Shown here: positions 33,043 through 45,671 of the stretch, in pieces
Layout: every line of letters begins with the position of its first letter
Numbering within the stretch: position 1 is the stretch's first letter
Source: Anthoceros angustus
Taxonomy: Eukaryota > Streptophyta > Anthocerotopsida > Anthocerotales > Anthocerotaceae
Assembly (NCBI GenBank): GCA_010909165.1
Contig: VJWM01000108.1
Location: 62,001 to 126,000, forward strand
Reading direction: 5' to 3'
Length of the DNA stretch: 64,000 bases
The notes under the pieces: model-generated
What the model was told of the DNA's origin: nothing
Database searches by the model: none
Seen by the model: only the letters and a program-made list of their open reading frames with translations
Program-made: the position numbers and the translations under genes

Positions 33043-35790
33043 GCATGGCGCTTCCCTTGGGACCGTGTCCAGGCTCCTCGTAGTCGCTTCCTCCCCCTTG
33101 TGCTCGCCCTCCCGCGGGTGGGGTCGGGCTGCACTCCGCTCTCCTTCTTCTTGAGCATGGCCTCCGCTCCCCCAGCTGTTGCCGTTGCTCCCCACCCCCT
33201 CCTCCTCCTCCCATGGTGTGCCTTGAATCTAGCCTCCACCGTCGTGAGCTCGGCGGCGCCTCCGCTCCTCCCTCCCGGCCACGCCTCCCGAGCCTCCGCC
33301 TTGCTCTGCACTTCAGCTCGGCGTCGAGATGCCGCCACCGTGGGCCCGGGTTATTCCTCCCCGTCGTTTGCCTTCTTCAAGTGGTGGCGCTCGGTCACTC
33401 CCTACCCGATCGCCGCCATTGACACCGGCGCTCCGTCCCCCAACACTCCGTCACCCCTTCCCGGCTTAGCTCGCGCCCTCGTTACGCCGCCGCCACACCT
33501 CGTCGGCCTCGGGCTCGGCGGTAGCGATCATCGCCACGCCACCATACCCCCACCTCCGTCTCGGGCATGGCGTGGCGGTGTCTCTGCCACCACCGCCATG
33601 CATGAGCCTCCGGCTCGGGCGCGGCGTGGTGCGGCCCGCCATCCCCTCCTCCCCTCGGCCTCGGCGGCGGCGGCCTCGCCCCTCGCCAGCCGTCCACTAT
33701 CTTGCCGCCGTCCCCAAAGCGGGTTCCTTCCTCCTCGGCGGCAACCCTCCCCTCTCCCTCTCCCGGCTGGCGGTGGCGGCCCGCCACCGCCATCGCCGTG
33801 GGGGCGCCAACCTGCCCTCCCCCCCGTATCCTCAAGCGGAGGTGCCTCCGCTCGAGGCCACCGCCACCTCCATCGCCATGGGGAGGCGGTGCCCTCCCAC
33901 TGCGCCCATTGCACAGGGCCCCAGCTGCCCTGCCGCCTCCATCGCGGTGGCCACAGCCCCTTTCCTTGGAGGCGGGCGCCCACCTCACCGCCCCGCCTCC
34001 ATCCCCATGGGGGGGGCAAAGTGCCCTCAGCGCTGCGCCACATGGAATGGGTTTTGCATCAGAAGGCGCAAAGAGGCCACATTTACCCTCTATGTCGTTA
34101 TAGTCCTAGGATTCGATCCCAAGGGAATGGTTTTGTGTCAAGATGTTCTAAAACTATGGACTCTAGTCCTACCACAATCAATCACTACCGCCCCCCTCCC
34201 CGTAACGACTACCATGCCCAAACCCACCACCGTGGAAGACTCGTACCGTGGAGGTCCAACCACCATAGTGGTGATTCAACCAACATGGGCCCCACCCACG
34301 CGCCTTGTCGCGGAGACTATTGCCACCAGCTTCTGGCAGTCCTTGGGGTTATGGTCATCCACACACCATGTACTCTTACTTCTCTCCGGGAATACCCAAT
34401 CGGATCTTCTCCGGGGTTATACCACGACCTCGAGCATGGCGCTTCCCTTGGGACCGTGTCCAGGCTCCTCGTAGTCGCTTCCTCCCCCTTGTGCTCGCCC
34501 TCCCGCGGGTGGGGTCGGGCTGCACTCCGCTCTCCTTCTTCTTGAGCATGGCCTCCGCTCCCCCAGCTGTTGCCGTTGCTCCCCACCCCCTCCTCCTCCT
34601 CCCATGGTGTGCCTTGAATCTAGCCTCCACCGTCGTGAGCTCGGCGGCGCCTCCGCTCCTCCCTCCCGGCCACGCCTCCCGAGCCTCCGCCTTGCTCTGC
34701 ACTTCAGCTCGGCGTCGAGATGCCGCCACCGTGGGCCCGGGTTATTCCTCCCCGTCGTTTGCCTTCTTCAAGTGGTGGCGCTCGGTCACTCCCTACCCGA
34801 TCGCCGCCATTGACACCGGCGCTCCGTCCCCCAACACTCCGTCACCCCTTCCCGGCTTAGCTCGCGCCCTCGTTACGCCGCCGCCACACCTCGTCGGCCT
34901 CGGGCTCGGCGGTAGCGATCATCGCCACGCCACCATACCCCCACCTCCGTCTCGGGCATGGCGGGCGGTGTCTCTGCCACCACCGCCATGCATGGCTCTC
35001 GGCCTCCGGCTCGGGCGCGGCGTGGTGCGGCCCGCCATCCCCTCCTCCCCTCGGCCTCGGCGGCGGCCTCGCCCCTCGCCAGCCGTCCACTATCTTGCCG
35101 CCGTCCCCAAAGCGGGTTCCTTCCCTCGGCGGCAACTGCGCTCCCTCTCCCTCTCCCGGCTGGCGGTGGCGGCCTCTGCCCCGCCATCGCCGTGGGGGCG
35201 TAACTGCCTCCCCGTATCCTCAGCGAGGTGCCTCCGCTCGAGCCACGCCACCTCCATCGCCATGGGGAGGCGGGCTGCCTCCCACTGCGCCCATTGCACA
35301 GGGCCCCCTTTGCCGCCTCCATCGCAGAGGTGGCCAGCCCCTTTCCTTGGAGGCGGGCGCCCTCACCCGCCTCCATCCCCATGGAGGGCAAAGTGCCCTC
35401 AGCGCTGCGCCACATGGAATGGGTTTTGCATCAGAAGGCAAGAGGCCACATTTACCCTCTATGTCGTTATAGTCCTAGGATTCGATCCCAAGGGAATGGT
35501 TTTGTGTCAAGATGTTCTAAAACTATGGACTCTAGTCCTACCACAATCAATCACTACCGCCCCTCCACTACCAGACCCAAACCCACCAGTGGAAGACTCG
35601 GCCACCAGTGGAGGTCCAACCACCATAGTGGTGATTCAACCAACATGGGCCCCACCCACGTCGCACTGTGTCGCGGAGACTATTGCCACCGGCTTCTCTT
35701 GGTCGAGTTATGGTCATCCACACACCATGTACTCTTACTTCTCTCCGGGAATACATAATCGGATCTTCTCGAGGTTATCGACCTCGAGCA
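33043..35790. repeat. Tandem duplication of a 1,391-bp unit, two copies
   Basis: Unit 1 is 33,043-34,433 and unit 2 starts at 34,434 and ends about 35,790. The first roughly 530 bases match without a visible difference (to about 33,573 / 34,964). Beyond that the copies differ by many short indels in GC-rich words. Both ends hold the phrase 'CCCAAGGGAATGGTTTTGTG'. Long frames on both strands (up to 547 codons) are Pro/Ala/Arg-rich and contain no domain. A related short piece occurs at about 39.29-39.36 kb. Confidence 0.85.
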
Positions 35791-35990
35791 GCCGCGCCCT
35801 CACTCTGCTGGTTCCCCATGATCTCGCCATTCACTTCCACCCTTTCTAATCATTCCACGTTTTCCCCAAGCACTCGCAATCCCCTACGCACTCACCCGCC
35901 CCTCAGGACCTCCCACCCACAAATAAATCCTCTCTCTCACAGGCCACAGACCTCACCTCACCCAGGACCCCACCTCATGGAATAAAACAC

Positions 35991-36835
35991 GTTCCATGGG
36001 AGGCGGTTTGGAAAGGAGACGGGAGAAAACCTTTGAGTCGATGGGGCGATTCGCCTTGCAGCGATCTCACCCCACCTTCCGCTAATTCCTACCTCCCGGC
36101 ATCGCGGGCGTCCTTCCGTTCGCCCTGGGCGTGGAGCTTGGCCACTCCGCTCTCGACCATCCGAGGATCTTCCGGTCTTCTTGTGTGAAAGGCAGTGCGA
36201 GCGATTCGATCTTGATCGGACGTCTCTAATCAACCTCGCCATGGTCCGACACACCAAGTTCACACGAACTTGCATTAAGAGACACACAAAGGGTCTCTTA
36301 TACATCTAGCTGCGGTTCAGCACAGCTCGCTTCTCTCCAGTGTCTAAAAATTGTAGCCCTCTACCACGAGCGCTCCTACCAATCCAGGCAACTACAGCTC
36401 CACAGGCTCTCGAAACATCCTATCCCCTAACCCGAAAAGGAAACCCCGGACCTATGATGTCGCGCTCCCCTAAAATCATGTGCCGCCTCATGATTCTTTG
36501 CCCTACCTACCCATAGGGGTCCCCTCTCGACCACGCCTTTGATCCGAGCGATTCTCTCCCAAAACCTCCACTTCGCTCTCGCTGCCTGCGGTTTCCTCGC
36601 GCCTTCCCGTGGACGTCGCGCGCCTATTGTCTCTATGCACGTATCGCTCCTCCTCATTTGGGCAGCCACCATGTGCTCCTCCCTCCATGCTCTAGCCTCC
36701 GCCTCGCTCATCTCCTCCGGCACCACTTGCGGAGGTGGCGCCCAGCTCCTATTCGAAGGAACCATAGTAGCGCATGTGATCAAGATGTCTGACGTAGTTT
36801 ACGCCCCTCATCCCAACAACCACATACATATTTAG
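35991..36835 (-). pseudogene. Transposable-element fragment, second copy of the 5.57-6.18 kb acidic ORF
   Basis: The minus strand encodes EMSEAEARAWREEHM and, in another frame, SESEVEVLGENRSDQ. Both match the plus-strand fragment at 5.57-6.18 kb. The flanking 36.0-36.3 kb is noncoding and could be part of a terminal repeat. It continues the strand of the gag-like ORF at 36.88-38.98 kb, so both may belong to one element. Confidence 0.4.
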
Positions 36836-36883
36836 AGTGAGCACCGCTCACCATGCGGCGAAGCAGGGACATGAGCATCCTCA

Positions 36884-38985
36884 TCAGGCCGCTGTCGCCT
36901 TCTTATCAGAGGTCCTTACCCTCTCCTCCCGTGGACAATCACAGGCGGCTGCCTCACAGTTCGAGGGTTCGACTCCCCATCTGCGGCGCTCACAGTGGCT
37001 TCCCCACCTCGGTTCCTCCTTCCGCGACGGTGGCCGGTTTAGCCACCGTGGTGGTAGCTTCCCCCACAGTGGTTGCTTCGGCTCCTGCAGTGGCTGTTGC
37101 TCGGCCCTTCTTCGGTTTGGCCGCCTCTCTCTTGACTCTGGCCCTAGCTTCGTCTCTCTCCCGCTTGTATCTCTCCGCCAGCTTCTTGAATTTCTCCAGG
37201 GGCGCCATTGTCTCCACCTGCTCTTGGACTCGTGAGACCTCATTCTGGAGCTCCTCAATCGTAGCGTGCGCCTCTTTGACTTGATTCACTAAGGCCTCCT
37301 TTGGGTGGACATGGCCCTCAGCTGTTCCTGCGCCTTGCCGAGGGCCGCTTCGCACTTCCGTCTGCAGTCCTCTGCCACCTTGTTCTCGCCCTCCAGTCCC
37401 TCCAACTTTTCCTGGAGCAACTTCTCCTGTTGCCCATGCACACTCGAGTGAGAGCCATGGGTGCACAGTCGAGAAGGTCACTTTGAGTCAGCCATGGCGG
37501 TCGGGGCACTGCAAATTCAGATTGGGCTGTTCTGTGCCCATCCCCTCACAACAATTCCACTTGGTGTCTATCTCCATTTCAATTTGGAGTCAATGAGATG
37601 TCGTCAAAAATGTCCTTGAGCTCCGTGGTGCATTAGCCTTCCTCTCCTAGGGGTTGGTCTACAACTACCCCTTTATCGCAACCTCCCTAGTGACTCATCC
37701 TGCACACACGGAGGACAACTGCCGTTCCTTTTTGTCTTCCTCCTTCACCAGCGTCCCTGCTGGATTTCGACTGGTGACCCTAGGTGTAGCTGAGTTCCTC
37801 CTCATTGCATTGTCTTCCTTTAGCCGACCCCGTTCGATCGTCGCCCTCCGCTTCTTGCCCTTGAAACCTTCCCACCTTCAAGATCTTCTAGAGGCGCATT
37901 CCCAAGCTGGAATCCTTCTGAATCCTCCTTACCTCCTCCTCCTCTACCTTGGGTTCTCGACGGTTTCCGGCTATGAAGAGGCGGAACCTGACTTCCAACT
38001 CTGTTAGGCACGGAATGCGAATACATGAATCAAAAGGTGAAATCAAGGAGGGCCGAGGGAAGGGAAACAAGTCGCCTCTTCACAGGCTCTTTCAAAAATC
38101 ATCCTCCCCCAATCGATTTGTGTGCCCTTAACCACTTCATGAAGAAAGACCGGAAGTGATCCGCCATATGGTCCAACTTCGGTTGCGAAACACAAAATCC
38201 ACTTGGCCAACAGTACCGAGACACGAGTTGGCGAGTCACCCATCCATTATTCACCCTCACTTCCCAGGCTTCATAGTGCAGCTCTAAAGTCTTCTTCCTC
38301 AGGGGTCAATCACCGAGCTCCCATCCTCCGATTCTTCTCGCCCATATGCTGCTCAAAAGGCCCCAAATCCCAATTTTGCGGCCTCTTCCTCGTCGCCTCT
38401 TGCGACTGGTTCTCAGTGCAGGCGCACTCACCAATCTTTGGTCGTAGCACCATTTCTTTTCCATGAATTCCAGGCCCAGTTCCTGCACAAGGCCGCCAGC
38501 TCTAACCTTCCAGTGGTCCATGTTGGGCCACTGCATGGTGGGAATTTCGGCCGCGGCTCGAGGCGCCATCTCCCTTCCTCCTTCGTCTTCAAAAAACTCG
38601 GCTCTCCTGCAGACGATGGTCAGAGAGGAAAAGCACCACCCTCGCGCGCTCCTTCCGCTCCTCCTCGCGCTGGTCCTCCTGCCTCAGCGCCTCTTTCCCC
38701 CAGCGGGATTCGCGCGTGGTTTCCCTCCTCGGCCCGCCGCCCGGCTTCTGACGATCGACCGCCTGCTCACCGTCGGCCAAAGCGGTGGATTGGCCCGGTA
38801 GCGATTGCATCGTCGCCCGGCTGCTCGCTCTCGATGCTCTCCCACAAATTCGCGACCTCGCGATGTCGGTGTGTTCTTCTTCGATTGCGCTCCGGTGGCG
38901 CAACACCTCCGCCACTAGGGTTGTAAACTCCCCACAGTCTGTCGTCCGTTTTGACCCTTTGTGGTGGAGCTAGCCACCTCCCCAC
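36884..38985 (-). pseudogene. Gag-like protein with C-terminal coiled coil, frameshifted
   Basis: Reading right to left on the minus strand, an Arg-rich start region near 38.77-38.98 kb (VANLWESIESEQPGDDAIAT) leads to a central part (about 38.05-38.24 kb) with LLAKWILCFATEVGPYGGS and VVKGTQIDWGRMIFERACEE. It then has LTELEVRFRLFIAGNRREPK (about 37.95-38.01 kb) and ends in a heptad-patterned coiled coil (VKEAHATIEELQNEVSRVQE, then FKKLAERYKRERDEARARV; about 37.13-37.28 kb) with a basic Ala/Thr-rich tail. The order helical domain, then coiled coil, suggests a retroelement gag-type protein. Frames shift at least three times, and no enzymatic domain is visible. Confidence 0.45.
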
Positions 38986-41330
38986 TTGTTGTCAAGCGTG
39001 GCATGTGGGCATCCCTAGCATATATAGACACCTCTTATTCCAAAAAATCACCAAAACCCAAGGACTCTATTTCTGACCTACCTATCCAGGGTCAAAACTA
39101 AAGGACCCAAAAAAAATTATTATTATCACTATGGGCCAAGGACCATTTCTGTATAAAGGGCCTTACCCGGACAATTCCCAAAGCACTTCACCACACTAAC
39201 ACACCAAAAACAAAAAAAAAATCGTTCATCCCGACACTTCGGAGGAGGGTTAGTGTACATGTGATCTTCCACACGCTCGCTGCCTGGGGCCCCCTCGCTG
39301 CCCCTGCCGCCTCCATCGCCAGGGGGGAGGCCACAGCCCCTTTCCTTGTAGGGCGGAGGCGCCTATGCCCTCCTCGCCCCGTCGAAGCCATTGAGGGCAC
39401 AATTAAGGTTCTCCGGCAGATGATCAAGCGCATGGACGACGAGGAGAAGTAGGCGGCGTCGTCATCCCTTGTGCTGAGAGATGCATCAGCAGCGCTTTTG
39501 GTTTTTTGCATAGGGGGCCGAAGCATGCGCCGTAGGAAGGCCACAGTAGGAGATAGGGTTTGATGCCAGCTGTGCAATTTTGCGATGTGTGCAGTGGACA
39601 TCCTTTTTTTATCAATGGAATGGCACCCCTTCGCTATGAATTTTGGCTCTTTGCACGCAGCGTAAACATTCTTGGCGAGGTTGTTGGGTAGACGGCGGTG
39701 GTGGTGGTGGTCTGCCTAATTGCTGCAGTTGCTCGAAGGTTGCCAGGTTGCCATGCACGATGGCTCTTGATCTTTTAATATGTGGTCTTTATGGTTTAGC
39801 CTTCATAGTGCAGACGGTGAGGAGTTGGTTTTCTGTATGACCCGGTGACATGCAGTGTGTGCAAGGTAATAGGTCAATTTGTGTTTGGAGCACTGTAATC
39901 TGTGAGCTAACAGCCCTGGATGTCCGTCGGTTGTGAGGCATGTATTCATTGGGTGTCGGCATGTTTCTGTGAGCTATCATTTCAGTATGCTAAGGTTGCT
40001 CCTAAACCACTCGCCGAGCCTTTCTCATGCATGGGATTGGCGTGATCCTTTGACATACCATTTCTGGCCCTTCTTCTCTTGATCACAGCATTCACGACGT
40101 CGTCATTGGTGGAGATGGTGGAAGCCCAAGTCGGGCTTTGCCAAAGGATGCAGCTTGGGATCGACTGATGGCCAGGTGCAGTAAATTGAAAGGTCTGTAT
40201 GTATAGCGGACTTGGTAGTATGGAAGGGCTGCAATCATGTTTTTGTTGAAGGTCTTGGGCATGATGTGGGGATTTTCGTTCTATGCACGATGTTTAGTGC
40301 ACCCATCTGTAATGAGAGGTTTGCCGCCTCCTCTGAAGGCCCTGCCTGTGAAGGTTGAAGGCGGCTTTCATGTTACTGTTGGCCATCCCCTCTTCCTATT
40401 TCGAGCCGGATCGTGCTTCTTCTTGTTTGAAAGAGGATCGTGGTTCTCATTGTTTCCAGCATCGCGGGTTCCTTAAGGAATACACGGTCGCAAAGTCCAT
40501 AGTTACGAAGACGGGGACACGGCCGTGGGCCTGTGCATGGTTCGCAAACCATGGCCGTGCCCGCGGCCGCGGCCGTCATTGCATGCGAAACCCATGCCAG
40601 CGGCTGAGTAGGGTTTGTCAAGCAGATGGAGCGGCCGGCGCAGCGGCCAGGTTAGGGTTTGGCGGCCATTGGATGCTATGGAAGAAAACTTAATGGCACA
40701 AGGTAGTGCGGAAACATTCGAAAACATAGTGTCCCGTCTCTTTGTTTTCAAACGTGAAAGCACTGAAAATTTTTCAAGGACACCCGTTTCGAGGGACATT
40801 GTGTGTGTCCCGTTTGGTGCTTGGCCACTCTTGGTTAGGGCGCCAAAGCGGCCATCTGACCATGTGCTGTGAAAAAAGAAACCGTACTGGAATGTAGGGT
40901 ATATTCCTCAAGATCCCTACGCCTTGCATGGGTTTCGCAAAAAAAAAATTGTCCCATCCCCTCTGTCCCCTTTGGTATTCCATAAGTAGGACCTAGTAAC
41001 GGATTTGGTATTTTGTAATGTGAATGATGTGGGGCATCTGTAAGCATAAAGCCTTTCGTGAATGAGATGTTTTGGTGAAGATAAAGTGAGGAGACAGAGG
41101 AGGCGACATTTGTCCGGCAGGCCCGGTCGGCCCGGGCCAATCTGGTTGCTTGCGTGCCAGACAGCTAACCAGGCTTCCCTTGCCTGCGCTGGTGGGGTGT
41201 GGGGATGGACCTGGAATCCGCACGCATGGCAGCATCATTCCTTGGCCTCTTCCCTTCTCCTTCTCCTTCTCCCTCTCCCTGCTCCTCTACCGCTGCAGGA
41301 CCCTCACAGCACAGCCTCGAGGATCCATGG
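38986..41330. other. Intergenic, repeat-derived, no gene supported
   Basis: Contains a short copy of the 33-35 kb GC-rich unit at about 39.29-39.36 kb and the inverted repeat end at about 40.69-40.99 kb. A pyrimidine-rich run at about 41,252-41,298 ends in GCTGCAG just upstream of the LETM1-like gene. That run could be a core-promoter Y-patch or the acceptor of a 5' UTR intron. No other gene was seen. Confidence 0.4.
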
Positions 41331-41399
41331 ACTGTGATGGAATCGGGCGGAGCTCACGACGAGGAGTAGGCGAGCAGGGCGAGGCAGTGCTGGAGCGGC

Positions 41400-43808
41400 A
41401 TGGCAGTGTCACTGCTGTCAGCTCTCATGCCCTGTGTCTCCGCTGTGTCTGATCGCAGCACCAGCAGCAGCAGCTCGAGCGTGATGGCATGCCGGGAGGG
41501 AGTCCTGGCATTCCCTCCTCCTCACCTGGTGCTCTTCTTCTCCGGCCCTGCGGTTGCCGGATGCCTCTGCCGCGCCCGCCCTGCCCCTGCAGCCGTTGCT
41601 CAGCGAGACTGCCTTTCTCACCTTGTGCAGATTGCGGCCTGCGGAAGTGGAGCCGGAGCCGGTGCCGGGGCTGCTGCCCTGTCCTCGGCTGTGTCGGTGT
41701 ATCCTCTGCCTGGAACGGCTCGGCCGCGGAGGCGGGCCGGGGTTTCTTGGGAGCAGGTGGAGTGGTGCTCGGTGAGGAATGGGAGCGCGGTGGCCAGGGA
41801 AGCGGAGGTGGTGCCTGCGGAGTTCGAGGGAGAGGAGGATGTGGCGCGGGAGACCAAGTTCCGGCTGCAGAGGCTGGAGGTGCTGGTGCTGCTCAGGAGA
41901 CTGTACAGGGATGTGATCAATTCCGAGAGGGTTCTGAGCAGCCCGATTCCTAGGGTTATCTCGCCGCAGGATTCGGTGGACAAGGATGTGGTGAAGAACA
42001 AGGGGAGGCGTCGAGGGGACTGGGTGCGGTGGGGATGGAGTAGGAAGCGGGCGGGGGAGGATGTAGAGCAGCTGTTTGTGGACAGCGGGGTGGAGGTGCT
42101 GGATTATGTAGAGGACATCAGGGATCTCGGGGTGGCGCTGCAGAGGGATCTGCGGAGCGTGGACGGGCTGCTGGATATGGTGTTCGAGGATGACGCTGCC
42201 GCGGAGGCGGTTGTTGTGGATACGGTGATGAAGATTAGGGAAAGTTTGGATGCGCTGGCGGACAGGGTGGAGGATTCCTTGTCGGAGGAGGACCGGGAGA
42301 TGGCTCTGCAGAAGATAGCTGAGGAGCAGGAGAGGGAGCGGGAGGAGAATGCGAACGTACAGGCCAAGGTGCTGCGGCGGCTGGAGAATCTTCCGGACAC
42401 CAGTGCTGTGGTGGATCGCTTGATTAAGCGCATTGCGAACGTTGCCTTTAACAAACGCGAGGGTGAGACTCCCGGTGTGGACTTGCTTTCCATTCAGAAA
42501 TCAGGTCAGCAGCTGTATCAGTCTTTAGGGGAGACGTGGAGCCGGTTGAATGGACGTCCCAGCCCGACTTCCACTGAGCCTATAACTGCTAAGTTGCCCA
42601 GGCCTCCTCCTTTGAGGCCGCAGCTGGAGGAGAAGAAGCTGGGGCTCATCTTGCAGGTGGAGGCTCTGGATAAGAAGCTTGGAGATGCCAGCAGGGGCAG
42701 GGAGTCTAGGTTGAGGCAGAAGAATGTGCTGCAGCGCACTCGGGTTGCTGTGGAGATTCGGGGCTTGGATGACGAGGTGAATGAGCTGAGGAAGATACTG
42801 GCTGTCAGGACTCTGCAACTGGAGATGCTGCTTATATACATGTATCTTGAGGAAGACGTCATGCAGATTTCGGATGATGTGAGGACTGATGAGGAGGAGA
42901 GCCTGCTGGTGGCAGAGTTTGGTCTCCTGGATGCGGATCTGTCCAAGCTTCGGCTTGCTGTCGACAGCAGCCAGGCAGGCGTGATTCAGGATGAAGAGCT
43001 GGAGGATCTGGTGGCTGACATACTGGACCTTAAGAATAGGCTGGGCATCGTGGAGGAACCCTCCATACCCTTCGCGCAACGTATGCAGCTCTCCATAGCG
43101 GAGGCTCGTTTGAAGTTTAGCGAAGGGGCAACCTTCTACTGGCGAGGACTGCGGCTTCTTGGTGGAGACCTGTCGTATGCTGGCCGCCTCTTCTGGGCAG
43201 CTGTGACAGGAACTACTCTGAAGCCAAGAGAAGTGCAAACTGTTCGACGCACAGCAAGAGATGTTCTCACCATGGTTCCTTTCACTATCATCCTCATTGC
43301 CCCACTCACGCCAGTGGGCCATGTTCTGGTTTTCTCCTTCATCCAGCGCTACTTCCCTGGATTTTTTCCAAGCTCCTTCTCCACGAAACGGCAGGAGGTG
43401 ATGAAGCGGTACGAGCTGATTCGGGAGCAGATGCAGCTTGCTGCCACTGAGCGGGAAAAGGAGGTGGCAGCTGCCATGGCAGCTGTGGCTGCAGCCGAGA
43501 CCTTCGAGGCTTCGGACGATGAGATGGGTGGATTCTTCGGCTCCGGAGGCAGCCGAACGCCTCCTGCATCACGTTTGAGGCGACGACCTAGACCAGGTCA
43601 GTTGTTGATCTTGCAAGACCGGCTTCCAGAGATCTCTAGACGGCTTGCAGGGGCGAAAGAGGAAGAGCTTTTGGCTGGTGGTGTCCGTAGAGCCAAGGGG
43701 CTGGCCGAGAGAGCGGAGGCTGCTGTAAGTAGTAGCACTTCCTTCGGTTCCACAGGCCAGGGCTCAGTGGTGACATTGGGTACTGAGGCCGACGCAGATT
43801 CCCAGTGA
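41400..43808 (+). CDS. LETM1-like protein, predicted plastid-targeted, single exon
   Basis: One open frame of 802 codons starts at ATG 41,400, the first ATG after an in-frame TAG about 35 bases upstream. The Ser/Ala/Arg-rich first 70-120 residues look like a chloroplast transit peptide. Long charged helical stretches follow (about residues 140-330 and 400-520, coiled-coil-like). The diagnostic LETM1-like region is at about 575-660: [20 protein letters not shown], then a hydrophobic segment [20 protein letters not shown] (about 622-641), then [17 protein letters not shown] short helical tail follows. LETM1 family proteins act in K+/H+ or Ca2+/H+ homeostasis and membrane organisation of mitochondria; the plant LETM1-like group is inferred to be plastidial, with function less settled. 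No intron is apparent, and I cannot tell whether that is normal for this lineage. Confidence 0.85.
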   Translation: MAVSLLSALMPCVSAVSDRSTSSSSSSVMACREGVLAFPPPHLVLFFSGPAVAGCLCRARPAPAAVAQRDCLSHLVQIAACGSGAGAGAGAAALSSAVSVYPLPGTARPRRRAGVSWEQVEWCSVRNGSAVAREAEVVPAEFEGEEDVARETKFRLQRLEVLVLLRRLYRDVINSERVLSSPIPRVISPQDSVDKDVVKNKGRRRGDWVRWGWSRKRAGEDVEQLFVDSGVEVLDYVEDIRDLGVALQRDLRSVDGLLDMVFEDDAAAEAVVVDTVMKIRESLDALADRVEDSLSEEDREMALQKIAEEQEREREENANVQAKVLRRLENLPDTSAVVDRLIKRIANVAFNKREGETPGVDLLSIQKSGQQLYQSLGETWSRLNGRPSPTSTEPITAKLPRPPPLRPQLEEKKLGLILQVEALDKKLGDASRGRESRLRQKNVLQRTRVAVEIRGLDDEVNELRKILAVRTLQLEMLLIYMYLEEDVMQISDDVRTDEEESLLVAEFGLLDADLSKLRLAVDSSQAGVIQDEELEDLVADILDLKNRLGIVEEPSIPFAQRMQLSIAEARLKFSEGATFYWRGLRLLGGDLSYAGRLFWAAVTGTTLKPREVQTVRRTARDVLTMVPFTIILIAPLTPVGHVLVFSFIQRYFPGFFPSSFSTKRQEVMKRYELIREQMQLAATEREKEVAAAMAAVAAAETFEASDDEMGGFFGSGGSRTPPASRLRRRPRPGQLLILQDRLPEISRRLAGAKEEELLAGGVRRAKGLAERAEAAVSSSTSFGSTGQGSVVTLGTEADADSQ

Positions 43809-45080
43809 CTGTGGGCTTCTGCTTTGGAGCCCCCTGTATATTGACAGCTGGTACGTTTATCAGAAACTCTATTCTACCTTAGGAACAATTCATCACCCAA
43901 TATAAGCAGGGAAGCGAGTAAGCTTTCCTGTTCCAACTGATTCGTGTCTCGGATCATGTCTCAGACGAGCCCTGGCCTGCATATCCTCCCATCGGTGACA
44001 TACCTATGGACGCTTAACACTATGCAGGCTTCATGTCGTGTACCGCATCCACGGAAACGATGTGGAGTGGATCGAGCACATACCAGTACGGATTCTGCTG
44101 ACACCAGCCAGCGATACCATGCCATGTTGTACATTGTGACAGGATGAGTTCTGTGTGCATGCAACTTCCTTTGCTTTCCACGCCGTTGTGGTGGTACGAT
44201 TGGAGTGTTTACACCTGCCAGATGTGTACCCGAGAATTAATCATAGCATCTTTTGCAGAAGTCTATCGCACTTGCTGGGGCTGAGAAGGGGACGTACGCT
44301 TTCCAGTTGCCGACTTACCGTTCCTCTGATGCTCGGGCACTCCCAGCATGCTCTTCAGCAGGATCCCTTCGTCTGCAGAATGTGCGATTTCTCATCTGAA
44401 TGTGAGACTGAAAGTTGTTACATACATCCTGAGGTTAGAATTCACCTGTCGCAGATCATCAAACCTCTCGCCTCTGTTCCTTGGGTAACTACAAGGCTGG
44501 GCGTGTTTGCCTTCCTGCTGAGTCCGACCGGCATCTCCTCATCTCCCCCCCCTTGCTTTCCGCTCACATTTGCCTTTGAGCATCCATTCTTCGAATATCC
44601 GACTGTACAGCTAAGGAGATGCCAGAACACGCATGTACCACATGATAGCAGTGGTACAGGACGCGACATGTGCTTCTCTAACCTCATTCCCAGTCCTGAG
44701 CAGTAGGTATCCAAGAACACCAGAAAAATTGCACCAGTTCACGTGACTCTCGACTGACTCGCCTCTGACTGTCACCGCTCATCAGAAGCCAGGACTGCCC
44801 GTCTCACTTGGCCCGCTCGCTTCCCTAGTAGGTGAGTCTCCCCCGTCGATGTGGGCAGGTGCAGAGTGCAGACCTTCCGTACGGCTTTAAAATGTTGATG
44901 CTCAGCCGGTGTTTTTGACCGTCCATACCCGTATATATGTACAACCACCACGTAGTGTTCCAAATATCTGGGTTAATAATAGTATAGGCCAGATTATAAA
45001 AAGAGCTTACAACAAGAGCTTCAATTATCACAATAAGAGCTCAGAACATGAGCTTTGTAACACAAGAAGGAGAAAGAAGA
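43809..45080. other. Downstream region of the LETM1-like gene, no gene supported
   Basis: Probably includes the 3' UTR at its start. A plus-strand frame of 183 codons at 44,155-44,706 contains one FVCRMCDFSSECE Cys cluster but otherwise lacks family features. I do not treat it as a gene. Confidence 0.4.
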
Positions 45081-45084
45081 ATAA

Positions 45085-45400
45085 TAGAGACTTTATTAAA
45101 AAGATGAGAAAACCCATCTACCCCGAACAAAGGGGGGACAACCCATTGAAGGGCCAAGAGCCAAAAGAATGCCAACCCCGAAGCTACCTACTGCCCGATT
45201 ATATCGTGGTCCGAGATGAGGAAAGCCCTACCTACAACTGGTGCCAATGATGCCACGTCTCCTGCGCTCGTTGCCATCCTGTAAATAGCATTGGCCAGTG
45301 CCCTCCGCAGGGCGATGGATACGCTTTGTCAAAAGAAAGCCACCACCGAGGAAAGAGGGAGACCCACCCCGTTCCGACCCAACACAAGTAGTAACAACAT
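45085..45400 (-). mobile_element. R1 interspersed repeat, copy c
   Basis: The minus strand carries the R1 tail: an AATAAAGTC motif (about 45,090-45,098 read in reverse) followed upstream by the 'GGTAGATGGGTTTTCTCATC' phrase. The matching text at 395-450 and at 54.46-54.52 kb is in the expected order. The coding part is badly eroded. Confidence 0.6.
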
Positions 45401-45671
45401 TTAAGACATATTAAACCTGAATATTTTAATAATAAATTTAAATTTTAAGTAGTTCACCTACAAAAACTACCTAGTCCATGAACAGCTATAATATTTTCTC
45501 TAAGGAATAACACACCGACACTAGAAAAGGAACTATTTATACTCAGAAAGTAATTCCTACATGCGATGACTATTTCATGCAAATCCAATAGTTGCGAAAA
45601 TTGCAATACTACAAAAGAAACCAGTTGTACTCGTATTGTAATCTTTTATGCTATGACTCTCATGGATTTGG

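Noticed and set aside
34095-34125. Second T-arm-like text (GGATTCGATCCC), repeated at about 35,475
   Set aside because: No cloverleaf can be formed. It belongs to the tandem 1.39-kb repeat.
32902-35849. Two very long plus-strand frames (547 and 514 codons) and several minus-strand frames
   Set aside because: They are Pro/Ala/Arg-rich, open in several frames at once because of high GC, overlap each other, and cross the tandem-unit junction. No domain or codon signal supports a gene.
36955-36985. tRNA-like T-arm text (GGTTCGACTCC)
   Set aside because: The flanking bases do not form a five-pair stem, no anticodon or D arm is found at the right spacing, and the text lies in the gag-like ORF.
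41489-41953. 154-codon overlapping frame inside the LETM1-like gene
   Set aside because: It is a shadow of the GC-rich coding sequence, Cys/Arg-rich and without family features.
44155-44706. 183-codon frame downstream of the LETM1-like gene with a short Cys cluster
   Set aside because: The Cys spacing fits no known finger and composition drifts along the frame. It is more likely 3' UTR or intergenic.
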